64,000 nucleotides of DNA, taken from contig CM058230.1 in the NCBI GenBank assembly GCA_030180135.1, positions 9,735,082 through 9,799,081 of the forward strand, written 5' to 3'. The stretch comes from Orychophragmus violaceus (Eukaryota > Streptophyta > Magnoliopsida > Brassicales > Brassicaceae). The translations under genes were made by a program, and so were the position numbers. Every line of letters begins with the position of its first letter. Positions within the stretch are counted from its first letter, which is position 1. Below the pieces are notes generated by a model. That model was not told the DNA's origin. It made no database searches and saw only the letters and a list, made by a program, of their open reading frames with translations. Shown piece by piece: positions 22,201 to 33,500 of this stretch.

Positions 22201-22762
22201 TCATTCATGCACCAAATATGGTGGTGACACCTATCCTCCAAAAGCTGTCGACCTGGGGAGCTCACACCTGTCTCTGGTAAGTTTCTGAAGCCCACTAAGG
22301 CCCATTTCACTGGCCCAAACCACAAAAACCCTTCCCTTAACTTGTTTGCTTTCTTTAGCTCGGTTTGATCATTTCCCCGATAATTGTTTTAGTAAATAGT
22401 AGATGTTTCCCATAAATCCCCAAACCTTCATAATCTGATTCTCCTTGCTTTTAGATGAATTTGGCAATTTGAATCACCTCGTTTGGAGTTTCCTAGCTCC
22501 CGTTATGATTTTCCAAAGTTTTCCCGGTTTAACTCGGTTTTCACCCGAAACTCCGAAAAATGCATTTCTGCTCCGTTTCTTCGAATTCTGATCTTGTAAA
22601 TGTTCTTTATATTTAATAAAGAGAACATTTGGCCCGTCTCGTCTTCCGTCTCGAACTTTGGCAAAATTACCATTTTGCCCCTGGGTTAGGCAAAATTACA
22701 ATTTTGCCCCTGATGACTTTTCTTCTGCCCGTTGACCGTATTTTTGGATACGGGGTATCACA
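19233..22762 (-). repeat. 5' LTR of element C (3.5 kb)
   Basis: Partner of 12629-16149, offset 6604 bp for most of its length and 6613 bp after a 9 bp insertion near 22478. It carries the promoter side of the element, including the second copy of the W-box cluster. Confidence 0.93.
21343..21724. promoter_or_regulatory. W-box cluster in 5' LTR of element C
   Basis: Copy of the TTGAC[C/T] cluster in the LTR that would drive transcription. The core run is unchanged between the two LTRs. Confidence 0.5.
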
Positions 22763-24110
22763 ATCCGGCTCACTATCGTACTTAAGCACCACAAAATCTG
22801 TCGGAACTAGGTAGTTTCCAACTCTGACTGGGACATCCTCAAGAATTCCTTCTGGAATCCTTCTTGACTGATCAGCTAGAACCAGAGAGGTCCTAGTGGG
22901 TGAAAAATCTGTCATCCCCAGTTTCTCTGCCACAGAGTATGGCATGAGATTTCCAGCAACTCCTAAATCACACAAAGAGCGCTTGAAACTATCCTCAAAG
23001 ATGGAACAACTCAGCACAAATACACCAGGATCAGGTAGCTTCTTGGAGATTTGAGTCAGCAACACATCACTGACTTGTTTAGGGACCACTATCACCCAAT
23101 CTTTCAACACTTCGTCCATAGGCAGCATCTTCTCCAAGTATCTCTGCACACAAGGGTGATATGGTGGATCATCAGGATGTGGATCTTCTTCCAACTTCTC
23201 ATCCATCACTTCCAGCTGTCTGGCTTCATCAAGTTCCTATTTAGACATTTCAAACACCTCAGGGAAAGGCGTAGTAGTCTTGGGAGCCTTCTCTTCAGCA
23301 GTACCACGAGAAACAACCGAGTCTGATTCTTCCCGATATGCAACGATCGATGCGTTTAATTTATCACAGATTCCAGCTACACTTTTGCTTCAGTCTCGGG
23401 TTGTTCAGCCTCTTCCACGAGTTCAGCTGTATGAAACTCAAATTTATCTCCTTGGTTTGACCCATCATCAATCTGAACTGTCCAAGCTTTGATGTGGGTG
23501 TCCATAACATTCTTTCCCTTAACTGAGCTTGAAATTTGGTTCACTTGTGTATCCAACTGCTTCACATGTGTATTTAAGGATTCAAACTTCCCATTCAGAT
23601 CTTCATACACAACATCCAGCTTCCTGTTGAAGTCTACAACAATCTTAGTCTGATCCTCTAGCAACTGCTCCAACATTGCTTCCATTTTGCTCTCATAAGC
23701 ACTAGCAGCAGGAGGTGTCTAATATGAGGATGATCCATAAGTCCTCTGATAAGAATTATTTTGCTGAAAAGGTTTCTGATATCCAACAGTCTGTCCATAT
23801 CCAGAAGAGTTCTGGTTGCTTGTGAAAGCACTCTTCTGTCCACCATTAAAGAACTTGTTACCTTGCTGATTTCCAAAACTGTTTCCTTGAAATCCAGAGC
23901 CACTAATGTAGTTCAAATCCTTTTCCTGTCTTTCCAGTAACTGCTCCATCATACTTATCAGCTTATCAGACTGCGTATTTCGAGGAGGAACAGGCTGATA
24001 TGATGAAGATTCATAATCTCTGGTGAATGAATAAGAACCATAGTCTCTGCAGAATGAGTTATTCTACTGATTTTCCAAGATCTGTTCCATCATTCCCATC
24101 ATCTTACGTG
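22763..24110 (-). pseudogene. Truncated gag-protease of element B, upstream part
   Basis: The minus strand shows, in order: a Gly/Asn/Gln-rich tract (23952-23719, ISGSGFQGNSFGNQQGNKF), a coiled-coil segment (23685-23377, MEAMLEQLLEDQTK to LDTQVNQI), and the first half of the protease (23209-22768, SLCDLGVAGNLMPYSVAEKL), cut by element C. Compared with element A, the whole Gag core is absent: the 5' leader joins directly to the coiled-coil part. TAG stops stand where element A has Gln codons (near 23718 and 24068), and the segment between the coiled coil and protease is frameshifted. Not functional. Confidence 0.85.
23338..23352. repeat. Single palindrome half-unit in decayed gag of element B
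   Basis: A lone ACGATCGA core at the place corresponding to the translated pair in element A gag; the partner has been lost. Confidence 0.6.
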
Positions 24111-24205
24111 ATGCGTCGATCGATGCAAAGTAGTGTCGATCGATGCTAATCGCGAGCAAGTTTCGATCGATGCCCAAGTGGTGTCGATCGACGCAAGGCG
24201 ATTCT
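24110..24205. repeat. Two bipartite palindromes in 5' leader of element B
   Basis: TCGATCGA pairs at 20 bp spacing, then TCGATCGA-type pairs at 21 bp, the second followed by AAGGCGATTCTGG. The position matches the cluster at 5870-5975 in element A. Confidence 0.85.
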
Positions 24206-24319
24206 GGTCGTACCTAAAACGCAAAAAGAAAAGAAAAATCAGTAATAAAAAAAAAACAAAACAAAAACGAAAAACCTAGTCTAAACCCTAAGTTCAAATC
24301 TATCGAAGACTCAAAAGAG

Positions 24320-24337
24320 TCCCCGGCAACAGCGTCA
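24320..24337 (-). other. Decayed primer binding site of element B
   Basis: The minus strand reads TGACGCTGTTGCCGGGGA, two mismatches from the tRNA-Asp complement seen intact in element A. Confidence 0.8.
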
Positions 24338-24343
24338 AAAACT

Positions 24344-25513
24344 TGATACGATCAGGTTTTAATCCCTAGATCTACACTACAAGTGCACAGACGTGACAGT
24401 AATATATAGGGTATCGAATCCACAGAGACTCTATATTCTTGCGATAGATTATAGAATGTCAGGTTAAGCTAGGTAGCAATAGAGAAAGCAGTAAATCAAA
24501 CATCAGAAAAGAAAATAGATCGGTTTGTAAGCAAGAAGCGAAGGCGTCAGGTCAAGGGAGTTCTCACGAAATTAGGAACATAGGCTAATCAATCAATCGG
24601 GATCTAATTAAGAACTGTTCTAGAACTAGAATCACAGAATTATAACAGACCAACTTTCGTTGCGAATATTATCTATGTCTAACAACCTAGCAAGCCAACT
24701 TTCAGTGTGAATCATAGAGTTCTAAACAAGCATTAATCTCAGGTTCTTTCGTTCACAATTCTCCTAAGCCAAATTTCTTTGCGAATAGTCAAATTGCTCA
24801 TCTAAGTTCTTTCTAGTTAATTAATCAACTTTCGTTGCAGAAATCAACCTAACATCAATAATCTAAGTGGCCAATTCAGATCAAGCATTAAGAACAACCC
24901 TAGATGAAGAACTAGAAAGATATGAATCCCTACAGATTGATCAACCTATAATTCCATGAAATCCCTTGTGAGAATCCCTAAACCTAACAGGTAAACTACT
25001 CAGACATGATCACTGAAACAGAAGACATGTTGAATAGAAAACCAAATAGCATATAATAGAATAAAGAACTGGGGTTCAAAATCTCTTCTCTCTTGAGTAC
25101 AAGATCAGCCTCTAACCCTCTCGATGTAAAATAAAGCGTCAGAATAAACAATGGCTTAAAACCCCCTAATATAATGATCTAATCACGGCTGGGGCTTCTT
25201 TGTAATTATGATAAACTTTTGGGCCAAAGTGCAATTTCCAAACTCTTCATTAAACTCGCAGAGAATTGCCTGACTCGCGTGTGCATCGATCGACACCAAA
25301 GGTGCATCGATCGACACAAGTCTCCAAAATGGACAGTGAACTCTTCTTCTCGGGTGAATTCTCCAAAATGCTCCAGAATGCGCCATAATGTCCAAATCCG
25401 CTCCAAACGTACCTAGATCTATAAACACACATAAAAGGACTCCAAAGGACTCTAAAAGACTCGATAAGAAGACATATACTATGGTTAAAATCCCTAAAAT
25501 CCATGGTATATCA
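24344..25513 (-). repeat. 5' LTR of element B
   Basis: 1170 bp, same ends as 9587-10756. It contains the palindrome pair at 25280-25318, about 195-230 bp from its outer end. Confidence 0.92.
25280..25318. repeat. Bipartite palindrome in U3 of element B 5' LTR
   Basis: Two TCGATCGA cores 21 bp apart, identical to the pair in the other LTR although the LTRs have diverged elsewhere. Confidence 0.9.
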
Positions 25514-26491
25514 CTAGGCGGTCGAGTAATCGCTGATTTTCGGGTGAACGCTGCGATTTTAGCATGATTGGCAAAATAAATATGTGGTCCAATTAATATA
25601 GTCTACGTCCGCTTAATAAAGTTAGGTGGAGCTTTATAAGATTATGCGGTGATTTTAACAAAGAGACGTGTTGGCCCAAAAAGTAACTAAAGCTATTTAT
25701 GTTGCAAAGATTATGACATTTTGAAAGAAAAAAAAATCCCTTAGATTTACCACCATATACTTACTAGTTCAGTTTTTGTGAAGGTGTATTTGTATTTTAA
25801 AGATTTTCCAGTGATAGTCTTCTTCTCTCCAATGATTTATCGACAAGGAGTGAAATTGAACAGAAGCCCTATGTGGCTATCAGTGGTTTGATGAGCGATT
25901 AACTTCTCATAGAAGATAAATAAAACTAGTACCAATCTTTGTTCTGAAACGCGGATGCTTAGCTACCTAAGCAGCCGAGTAATCATTGATTGTCGGATGA
26001 CCGCTGCGATTTTAGCCTACTCGGAAAAATAAATCGGTGATCCGATTAATACAATCTAAGTCCGCTTAAAAAAGTTAGGCAACGCATTATAAGGTTATGT
26101 GGCGATTTTAATAAAAAAAAGACGTAGTAACTAAATTTTTTAATGTTTCAAAGATTCTAACATTTTGAAACGTGTTCCCTTAGATTTACCATCATATCCT
26201 TACTTGTTCAGATTTTGTGAAGGGTATGTTTTTTTCAAATATTTTCCAGTAACAACCTTCTTCTCTCTAATGATTTATTGACAACGAGTGAAATTGAACA
26301 TAAGTCCTATGTGGCTATCAATGGTTCACTGAATTATTATCTACACATAAAAGATATATAAAGCTAGTACCAATTCTTGTTCTAAAATGCGGTTGCTTAG
26401 CCGCCTAGGCGGCCGAGTAATCTCTGATCATCGGGTGACTACTTCAATTTTTAGCTTGATCGGCAAAATAAATTGGTGGTCCAATTAATAG
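25514..26491. repeat. Satellite array, second segment
   Basis: Continues the monomer broken at 9586 (CTAGGCGGTCGAGTAATCGC), then monomer starts near 25940 and 26380. It breaks off in AATAG where element D is inserted. Confidence 0.9.
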
Positions 26492-28039
26492 TGATCTGTC
26501 ATCAACCCAAACATCAACCTAAGCCCGCAACACATCAAGACGAGCCGAGGAGGCTAAGGATACAAAAGCAAGTTCTACTCGACCAAATGGCGTGGGACTG
26601 AATATTCATCAGTCAACCATATGTTTCAGGATTAATGATCATCCCAGAACCCAATTGGTACAATCCCATTTGGAGATGGTTCACAAACATCCACCCGATT
26701 CCGTAGTCGAGTCTTGGAAGCTGTCCATAGGAGAATTGGTTCGAACCAACCAAATTAGACTTGAAAATCACCATGTTGAAAATTAACAGGAAACCAACTA
26801 TTTGTAAGAGTTTGATCAGGACAAATCAGCCTTGGTTCGAGCTGAATTTGGAGTTTGTTCAGAAGCTGCTCATTTGGCCTTACCCGCGGACATATATGCA
26901 CTCAACGGAGTACTGCAATCAAACCACAAGGATTTAAGCCCTGAAACCACTTGGTATATAATCTTGAGCTAAGATAAGAACGTGGAGAGCTGGAATCAAT
27001 TCAATACCAGTTTTCGTTCATGAGATATTCAAATTCAAAGACAAAGGTTCGGCTTGTTTCGTTTGGAACCTTACGGGTTTATTAGGCTTCAAACATACCA
27101 GTAGCGCCCAGGAGAATCTAAGATACATGTTGAAGCTTTCTAAAATACTATAAGATGCACCAGCATTCCTTGTATCAGGCAGATCCACCTATGTTCTCAA
27201 TTGAACAAAACCGAGCTATTTTGTGGCAAGTACGAGAGATGACCAGTTTGATTCAGTACAAAATTTACTTCGGTGACGGAGAGTTTAGTGGACATTTAGA
27301 GGAGTCTAAAAACATCTTACCATGCTCCAGCCATCACCAGATCAAGAGGATCAACATGTTTGGATACTTGCGTTTTCGGATGCAATCAGACTTGGAGAAA
27401 TACCTCTCCCACGGATCTCTTGTCCTTGCTGCTGCATTTTCGAAAACTTCTATGACGACCAGGATGTCCCAGAGAAGCTGACTTATCCTCTCAAACCGTT
27501 CATATACAAAGGATAACTCACTTACCATAGTTAGGCTGATTCCCTCATAAAGGCCAACGGTTAGTTTTATATTTCATTTCGATTTCCTTATTAGTTAATT
27601 CTTTAGAACGTGTATTAGAGCCATACCTAAAATTTGCTCTGTCTCGTTTGTTAAACACCCTTAATAATATTGAAAGAAATAAAAGTAGTTTTCACTTTAC
27701 AAAGATCTAGAGTTTCTTTGTGTTGTTCTTTAGTTCCAAAGTGAGCGAGTCATTTGGTGCTACTGAATCTTTGGCTTGAGTTGTTATGTGATTCAACTTC
27801 TTCTGGCCAATCCATTTGATTGAGTGAGTTAATCCTTATCACATCGACCATCTTCTACCATCATCCATATCTTGCCCGCTCGACCATCGTCGACCATCTC
27901 ACCCGCGTTCGACCACATATCGCCCTTCGTCCATCCTTCGACCATCCTCTTCCACAGTTCAGAAAGGAGAGCGTTCTCGACCAGCCTTGTGATCCATAAC
28001 CTCAACCCGTTTGTAGGATCCGTCCATGATCTTATATCA
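26492..28039 (+). repeat. Putative 5' LTR of element D
   Basis: 1548 bp if the target duplication marks its start. It includes a CGACCATC-rich stretch (27844-27990) also present near 29235-29345. The frame at 27155-27481 has no recognised domain and lies within the LTR. Confidence 0.55.
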
Positions 28040-28041
28040 TC

Positions 28042-28058
28042 TCGTATCAGAGCTTAGG
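28042..28058 (+). other. Decayed primer binding site of element D
   Basis: TCGTATCAGAGCTTAGG, close to the TGGTATCAGAGC primer site of many plant LTR elements, two bases after the LTR end. Confidence 0.6.
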
Positions 28059-28586
28059 CTCAAAGCATCAGGTGTATTCTATCCAATCTCTATTTCTTCC
28101 TTAGTTTATGTTTTTATGTTTTCTGTGTTATAGCATTTAAAAATCGAAAAAGCTATTAAAAAAAAAACCTTAGTATTTCCCTATTGTGTCATTACTTTAT
28201 CATTCTAGTCTAGTTTTGCATTAAGAGGATCCTATAAAAATCATTTGCCTTTAGTTTTTATTCATGTTTTACCTTCAACCAAAAACTCCAAAAGAAAAGT
28301 TTCCATCTTAGTTTTCTGATTTTTCTTTTGTTTGATTAGATTTTTCCTCTATAAACCCATACAGATTTTTTTATCATTAGTTAGTTTTCCTTCTTTATGT
28401 TCTCATTTCGAATTTCCAATTAAAAAAAAGAGACAAAAACCAATATCCTATATTTCCATTTCTTTATTACCGTGTGTAATAGAAAAGGAAACATACCAGT
28501 ATTGTTTATTGCCTTAGTATTTCAAATATAGAGACTTTACTAGCCTTTTTTCAATAAAGAACTTTGATACTTTGGTTTACATTCAC

Positions 28587-28950
28587 ATGAACCAAAGAAA
28601 TATGGTAGAAGAGGAAGACGAGTCTGTCGGATCCATTGAAGGCGAGTTTGAAGAGTCGAGTCAAGCATGGTACGACCAAGAAGCTGACTATGAATCTCCA
28701 CCAGGCCAGGAGATGGCTACAACAGCTCTGGTTTTAGAATGAGACTGACTACGAAGGTGAACCAAAACTTGGAGAATTCACTCATGAAGGAGAACCAAAT
28801 AAGTACGAGAACTCTCACCATGAAGACCAACCTTGGTATGAAGAAACTGATTCTGAAATTAGTTTACGAGAGGCAGAGCATTATGAGGTAAGAGCTTGGG
28901 ATCATGAGGACATGATCGAAGATAGTTGGGTTGATTCCCTCATAAAGTGA
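28587..28950 (+). pseudogene. Acidic protein remnant in element D
   Basis: ATG at 28587 opens 51 codons (MNQRNMVEEEDESVGSIEGE, then AWYDQEADYESPPGQ). A frame change near 28735 leads to a continuation with the same acidic, Tyr/Trp-containing style (ETDYEGEPKLGEFTHEGEP, later HYEVRAWDHEDMIED) ending at a stop at 28948. I do not recognise the family. It may be the N-terminus of a lost gag or an extra frame. Confidence 0.4.
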
Positions 28951-29434
28951 ACAACTGGTTTTATATTCTATTTCGATTTCCTTCTTACTTAATTTCTTAG
29001 AACGTGTTGTAGAGCCCTATATAAGCTTTGCTCTGTCTCATTTGTTAAACACCCTTAATCATATTGAAAGAAATAAAAATCGTTTTCCCTTTACAAATAT
29101 TTAGAGTTTCTTTGTGTTGTTCTTTAGTTCCAAAGTGAGTGAGTCATTTGGTGCTACTGAATATTTGGCTTGAGTTGTTGTGTGATTCAACTTCTTATGA
29201 CCAATCCATCTGATTGACTGAGACAATCCTTATCTCATCGACCATCTTCGGCTATCATCCATCTCTCGCCCCGCTCGACCATCGTCGACCATCTCACCCG
29301 TGTTCGACCACATATCGCCCTTCGTCCATCCTTCGACCAGCTTCGTCCACAGTTCAGCAAGGAGAGCGTCCTCGACCAGCCTTGCGATCCATAACCTCAA
29401 CCCGTTTGAAGGATCCGCCCCGGATCTTACATCA
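28923..29434 (+). repeat. 5'-truncated 3' LTR of element D
   Basis: Aligns with 27533-28039 with scattered differences. The first kilobase of the putative 5' LTR has no partner here. Confidence 0.6.
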
Positions 29435-31092
29435 AATAGAGTCAACGTTCGCGTAATAAATTTAGGCGTGCTTTATAAGGTTATGCAGTGATTTTAATAA
29501 AAGACATTTTCCCAAAAAGTAACTAAAACTTTTGTAATGAAAAGATTATGACATTTTGAAATGTGTTCCATAAGATTTACCACCATATCCTCACTAGTTC
29601 AGCTTTTGTGAAGGTATATTTGTATTTTAAAGATTTTCTAGTGAAAGTACTCTCCTCTTCAATAATTTATCGACAAGGAGTGAAACTGAACATAAGCCCT
29701 ATGTGGCTATCAGTTGTTCACTGAGCTATTAACTTCACATATAAGATAAATAAAGCTAGTGAGTGCCAATCTTTGTTCTAAAACTTGGCTGGCTTAGCCG
29801 CCTAGGAGGCCGAGTAGTCTCTGATCGTCAGGTAACCGTTGCGATTGTAGCATGATCGGCAAAATAAATTGGTGGTCCAATTAATAGAGTCTATGTCCGC
29901 TTAGTAAAGTTATGTGGCGCTTTATAAGGTTATGCAGCGATTTTATCAAAAAGATGTGTTAAAACAAAAAGGAAATAAAGGTTTTAATGTGCAAATATTC
30001 TAACATTTTGAAACGCGTTTCCTTAGATTTACCACCATATTCTTACTAGTTCTGCTTTGTGAAGGTATTTGTATTTTAAAATTTTTCCAGTGATAGTCTT
30101 TTCCTCTCCAATGATTTATTGACAAGGAGTGAAATTGAAAATAAGCCATATGTGGCTATCAGTAGCTCGTGAGCTATTATCTTCTCATAGAAGATAAATA
30201 AAGCTAGTACCAATCTTTGTTCTAAAACATGGCTGCTTATCCGCCTAGACGGTCCAGTAATCGTTGATTTTCCGGTGATCGTTGCGATTTTAGCCTAATT
30301 AGAAAAATAAATTGGTGGTCTGACTAATACAGTCTAAGTCCGCTTAATAAAATGTTAGGCAATGCTTTCTAAGGTTATGCGGCGATTTTTAATAAAAATA
30401 CGTGTTGGCCTAAAAAGTAACGAAATCTTTTAATTTTTCAAAGATTCTAACATTTTAAAACGTGTTCCCTTAGATTTACCACCATATCCTTACTTGTTCT
30501 GCTTGTGAAGGGTATGTTTTTATTTTAAAAAATTTCCAGTGACAGCCTTCTCCTCTCTAATGATTTATCGACAAGTAGTGAAATTGAACATAGGTCCTAT
30601 GTGGCTATCAATGGTTCACTGGGCTATTATCTTCACATAAACGATAAATAAAACTAGTATCAATCCTTGTTCTAAAACTCGGCTGCTTAGCCGCCTAGTA
30701 ATTTCTGATCATCGGGTGACCGCTTCGATTTTTAGCTTGATCGGGAAAATATTGGTGGTCTAACTAATAGAGTCTACGTTCGCTTAATAAAGTTAGGTGG
30801 CGCTTTATAAGGTTATGCGCGATTTTAATAGAAAGACATTTGCCCAAAAAGTAACTAAAGCTTTTGTGTTGCAAAGATTATGACATTGTGAAACGTGTTC
30901 CATTAGATTTACCACCATATCCTTACTAGTTCAGCTTTTGTGAAGGTATATTTGTATTTTAAAGATTTTCTAGTGATAGTCTTCTCCTTTTCAATAATTT
31001 ATCGGCACAGAGTGAAATTGAACAGAAGCCTTACGTGGATATCAGTGGTTCGATGAGCTATTATCTTAACATAAAAGATAAATAAAGCTAGT
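29435..31092. repeat. Satellite array, third segment
   Basis: Resumes mid-monomer after element D; new monomers start near 29778, 30218 and 30670. It ends at AAAGCTAGT where Copia E sequence begins. Confidence 0.9.
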
Positions 31093-31195
31093 TGCTATCT
31101 TATTTTGTGTTAATAATCTGCTTGCATGGCATCAGAGCCATGGAGTAAAGAACCTTGAGCATATTTTCACCTCCTTCTTTAAATATTACCAACTA

Positions 31196-32120
31196 TATCA
31201 CTCTGAATCATACTCATAAATTATATTTTCTGGAAGAAGCAGTTTGAAGCCTTTCTCAGTGGACAAGGGCTTCTTGGATTTGTCACCGGTGAATCTAAGC
31301 ATCCACCACCAGCCTTGACAGTACATGGTACAAAAAACGACGTTCATAGGCCAAATCCTGATTTTCAAAAGTGGCTTGAAACAGATCATGTTGTAAATTC
31401 TTGGCTTCTTGGCTCTATTTTAGAAGATCTACCAAGTGTTGTCAATGACTGCCACACATCACGAGATTTGTCTTGCTATAGATAAACACTACAACAGTGT
31501 GTCATCTTCTCATATGTTTGAGCTACAGGGGAAGATACAAATCACCTACAAGCAGGAAAAGAGCATAAGCGACTATCTTGAGGAGATCAAGACCATTTGT
31601 GACTAACTTTCTTCAAAGGGAGTCATGTAACTGAAAAATGAATATTTTTTCAGCCCTTCATGGTCTAGGCAGAAAATATGAACCCATTAAAAGAATTATA
31701 GAGGGTTTTACGGATCAGTTTCCTCTTCCCACCTTTGATGATGTGAATCCTCGGTTGACTGCTTATAATGAAAGACTGCAAGGGTGTCGTGAATAAGATA
31801 CTTTTATCTCACCACATCTAGACTTCAACATCAGCAACACTCTTAATGGTGCCAGCTTCTCTGGTTTTAATGGTTACAGAGGTCGTGGCTCACCTAATGA
31901 TGCAGGTTTTTCTGGGTTTAATTGCTACAAAGGTCGTGGTTCAGATAATGCCAGATTTCAGAGTTTTCATGGCCGTGGATCTTACTCCACCAGAGGTATT
32001 GGGTTCTATCAACAAATTTCAACCAACACAGACTCATCCCCACGTCATGTGTGTCAGATTTGTGGGTGTGCTGGTCATGTTGCACTGAAATGTTACAAAG
32101 GGTTTGACATTTCATATTAA
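31196..32120 (+). pseudogene. Copia E gag remnant
   Basis: Fragments of a Copia-type Gag are readable: FWKKQFEAFLSGQGLLGFVT (31227 on), then SSSHMFELQGKIQITYKQEK (31500 on), a Gly/Arg/Phe-rich tail, and one CCHC knuckle CQICGCAGHVALKC (32052-32093). Several stops and frame changes separate them. Confidence 0.85.
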
Positions 32121-32149
32121 ACGGATGAGGTTAATGCTACTCTAACCAC

Positions 32150-33500
32150 TGTGTGTGTGTCTCTGAAGATCCTACTTACACGTACTGAGTGGTACCCAGA
32201 TACTTGTGCTTCAGCATATGTGATAAAAACTACCCAGAACCTGCAGTCCTCGCAAAGATATCAGGGTAATGACAGTGTTATGGTAGCAGATGGGAGTTTC
32301 TACCTATAACCCACATTGGCTCAGTTCCGCTTCACTCTGTGTCAAGTACATTATGTTTAAAGGGGATCTTAGTTTGTCCATACATAGCAAAGTAACTCTT
32401 ATATGTGTCTAAACTAACATATTATTACGTTTGTGAGTTTGTTTTTGACTTTGATGGTGTGTATGTTAAGGAAATACAGACCAACCAAGTTCTGACAAAA
32501 GCCGCAAATTTGAAGATCTTTATGTGCTGGAGAACCCTGCCATCCCTGCCTTTTACTCCACTCGTCAAGTGTTCACCAGCGATGAAGTCTGGCGTAGGAG
32601 GTTAGGCCACCCAAGCTCAGATATTCTTCAACTTCTATCCAAGAACAAAGCCATCAACATCAATAAAGTCACCAACAAGCTGTGTGTCTCATGTCAACTT
32701 AAAAAAAGTGTTAGGCTTCCTTTTCTTCTTTCGTTTTTATGGCTACTGGTCACTTGAAAGAATTCATTGTGATTTGTGGATTCATTTTCCGGTTTGTTCT
32801 GTTCAAGGGTTTTGATACTATGTAGTTTTTATTGATAAATATTCTAGATTTTGCTAGTTTTATCATGAGACTGAAATCAGAATTCTAATCCATCTTTATC
32901 ATGTTTCAAGCCTTTTTTGAGAATCAATTCAATCTCAAAATACAGACCTTCCAATGTGATGAAGGTGGTGAATTCAAGAAAACAAGTTTTTACTCTCCTT
33001 ACCAACTCTGGAATCAAGCAGCTTATTTCATGTCCGCACATTCCACAACAAAATGGAATTGCAGATCATAAGCATCAGCATATCATTGAACTTGGATAAT
33101 CAATGATGTTTGAATGTAAAGCTTCACATATATGTTGGGTACATGCATTCTTTACGGCATGTTTTCTGAGAAATATTCTGCCCTCATCAAGTCTTCCTCA
33201 AAAACAAAGCTCATAAGAAGTTATTTTCTTCAAGAAACCTGATTATACTTCGCTCCGAACATTTGGTTGTGCTTGCTATCCATCCTTGAGATCTGCTTCA
33301 ACAAAACTTGATCCTTGTTCTTTACATGGTGTGTTTTGTTAGGATACAATGAAAGATACAAGGGGTATCGTTGTATCTATCCACCCACTGGTCGGGTGTA
33401 TATAAGTCACCATGTCTTGTTTGATGAATATGTGTTTCCATTTGCGACGACTTTCTCTCATATTCATAGAGAGGCCTCTACTCCTCTGCTTCGAGCTTGA
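32150..33500 (+). pseudogene. Copia E protease and integrase remnants
   Basis: A protease-like WYPDTCASAYVIK (Asp-Thr-Cys in place of Asp-Thr/Ser-Gly), then the zinc-binding integrase start (DEVWRRRLGHPSSDILQLL, CVSCQLKKS, 32580-32710), a decayed catalytic core (SCPHIPQQNGIADHKHQHI near 33030) and the downstream YNERYKGYRCIYPPTGRVYI block (33342-33400). Interrupted by many stops. Confidence 0.82.

Larger units (their letters stand above)
12629..22762 (-). mobile_element. Large-LTR retrotransposon C with only a zinc-knuckle gene (nested in B)
   Basis: 10.1 kb element: LTRs 12629-16149 (3521 bp) and 19233-22762 (3530 bp), plus-strand ends TGTAACG and TATCACA, flanked by ATCCG at 12624-12628 and 22763-22767. 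Primer site and polypurine tract both place transcription on the minus strand. The 3.08 kb internal region has one long frame, a protein with zinc knuckles, and no protease, reverse transcriptase or integrase. This fits the non-autonomous large-LTR or 'TR-GAG' type. LTR ends and the initiator-Met primer site resemble the Tekay/Del branch of chromoviruses (inference). The LTRs differ by about 12 substitutions and one 9 bp indel by eye, so insertion was recent. Confidence 0.92.
9587..25513 (-). mobile_element. Athila-like non-autonomous LTR retrotransposon B
   Basis: Complete but decayed. LTRs at 9587-10756 and 24344-25513 (both 1170 bp) start TGAT and end ATCA, and are flanked by CTAGG at 9582-9586 and 25514-25518. 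Without the nested element C and its duplication the length is about 5.8 kb. It is related to element A, but the Gag core and the ORF-1 frame are missing and gag has nonsense codons. It lies inside one satellite monomer; removing it restores CCTAGGCGG. The LTRs differ at roughly 3% of sites by eye. Confidence 0.92.
26492..29434 (+). mobile_element. Defective LTR element D
   Basis: Begins TGATCTGTC, ends TTACATCA, flanked by AATAG on both sides (26487-26491 and 29435-29439), inside a satellite monomer. A repeat of about 0.5 kb is shared between 27533-28039 and 28923-29434 (GATTCCCTCATAAAG to ACCTCAACCCGTTTG and a TTATATCA/TTACATCA end). A decayed initiator-Met-type primer site follows 28039. 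If the 5' LTR runs from 26492 to 28039, the 3' LTR has lost about its first 1 kb. No pol gene. Superfamily undetermined. Confidence 0.75.

Noticed and set aside
27155..27481. 108-codon frame in element D
   Set aside because: Within the putative LTR, no domain, no partner in the other LTR.
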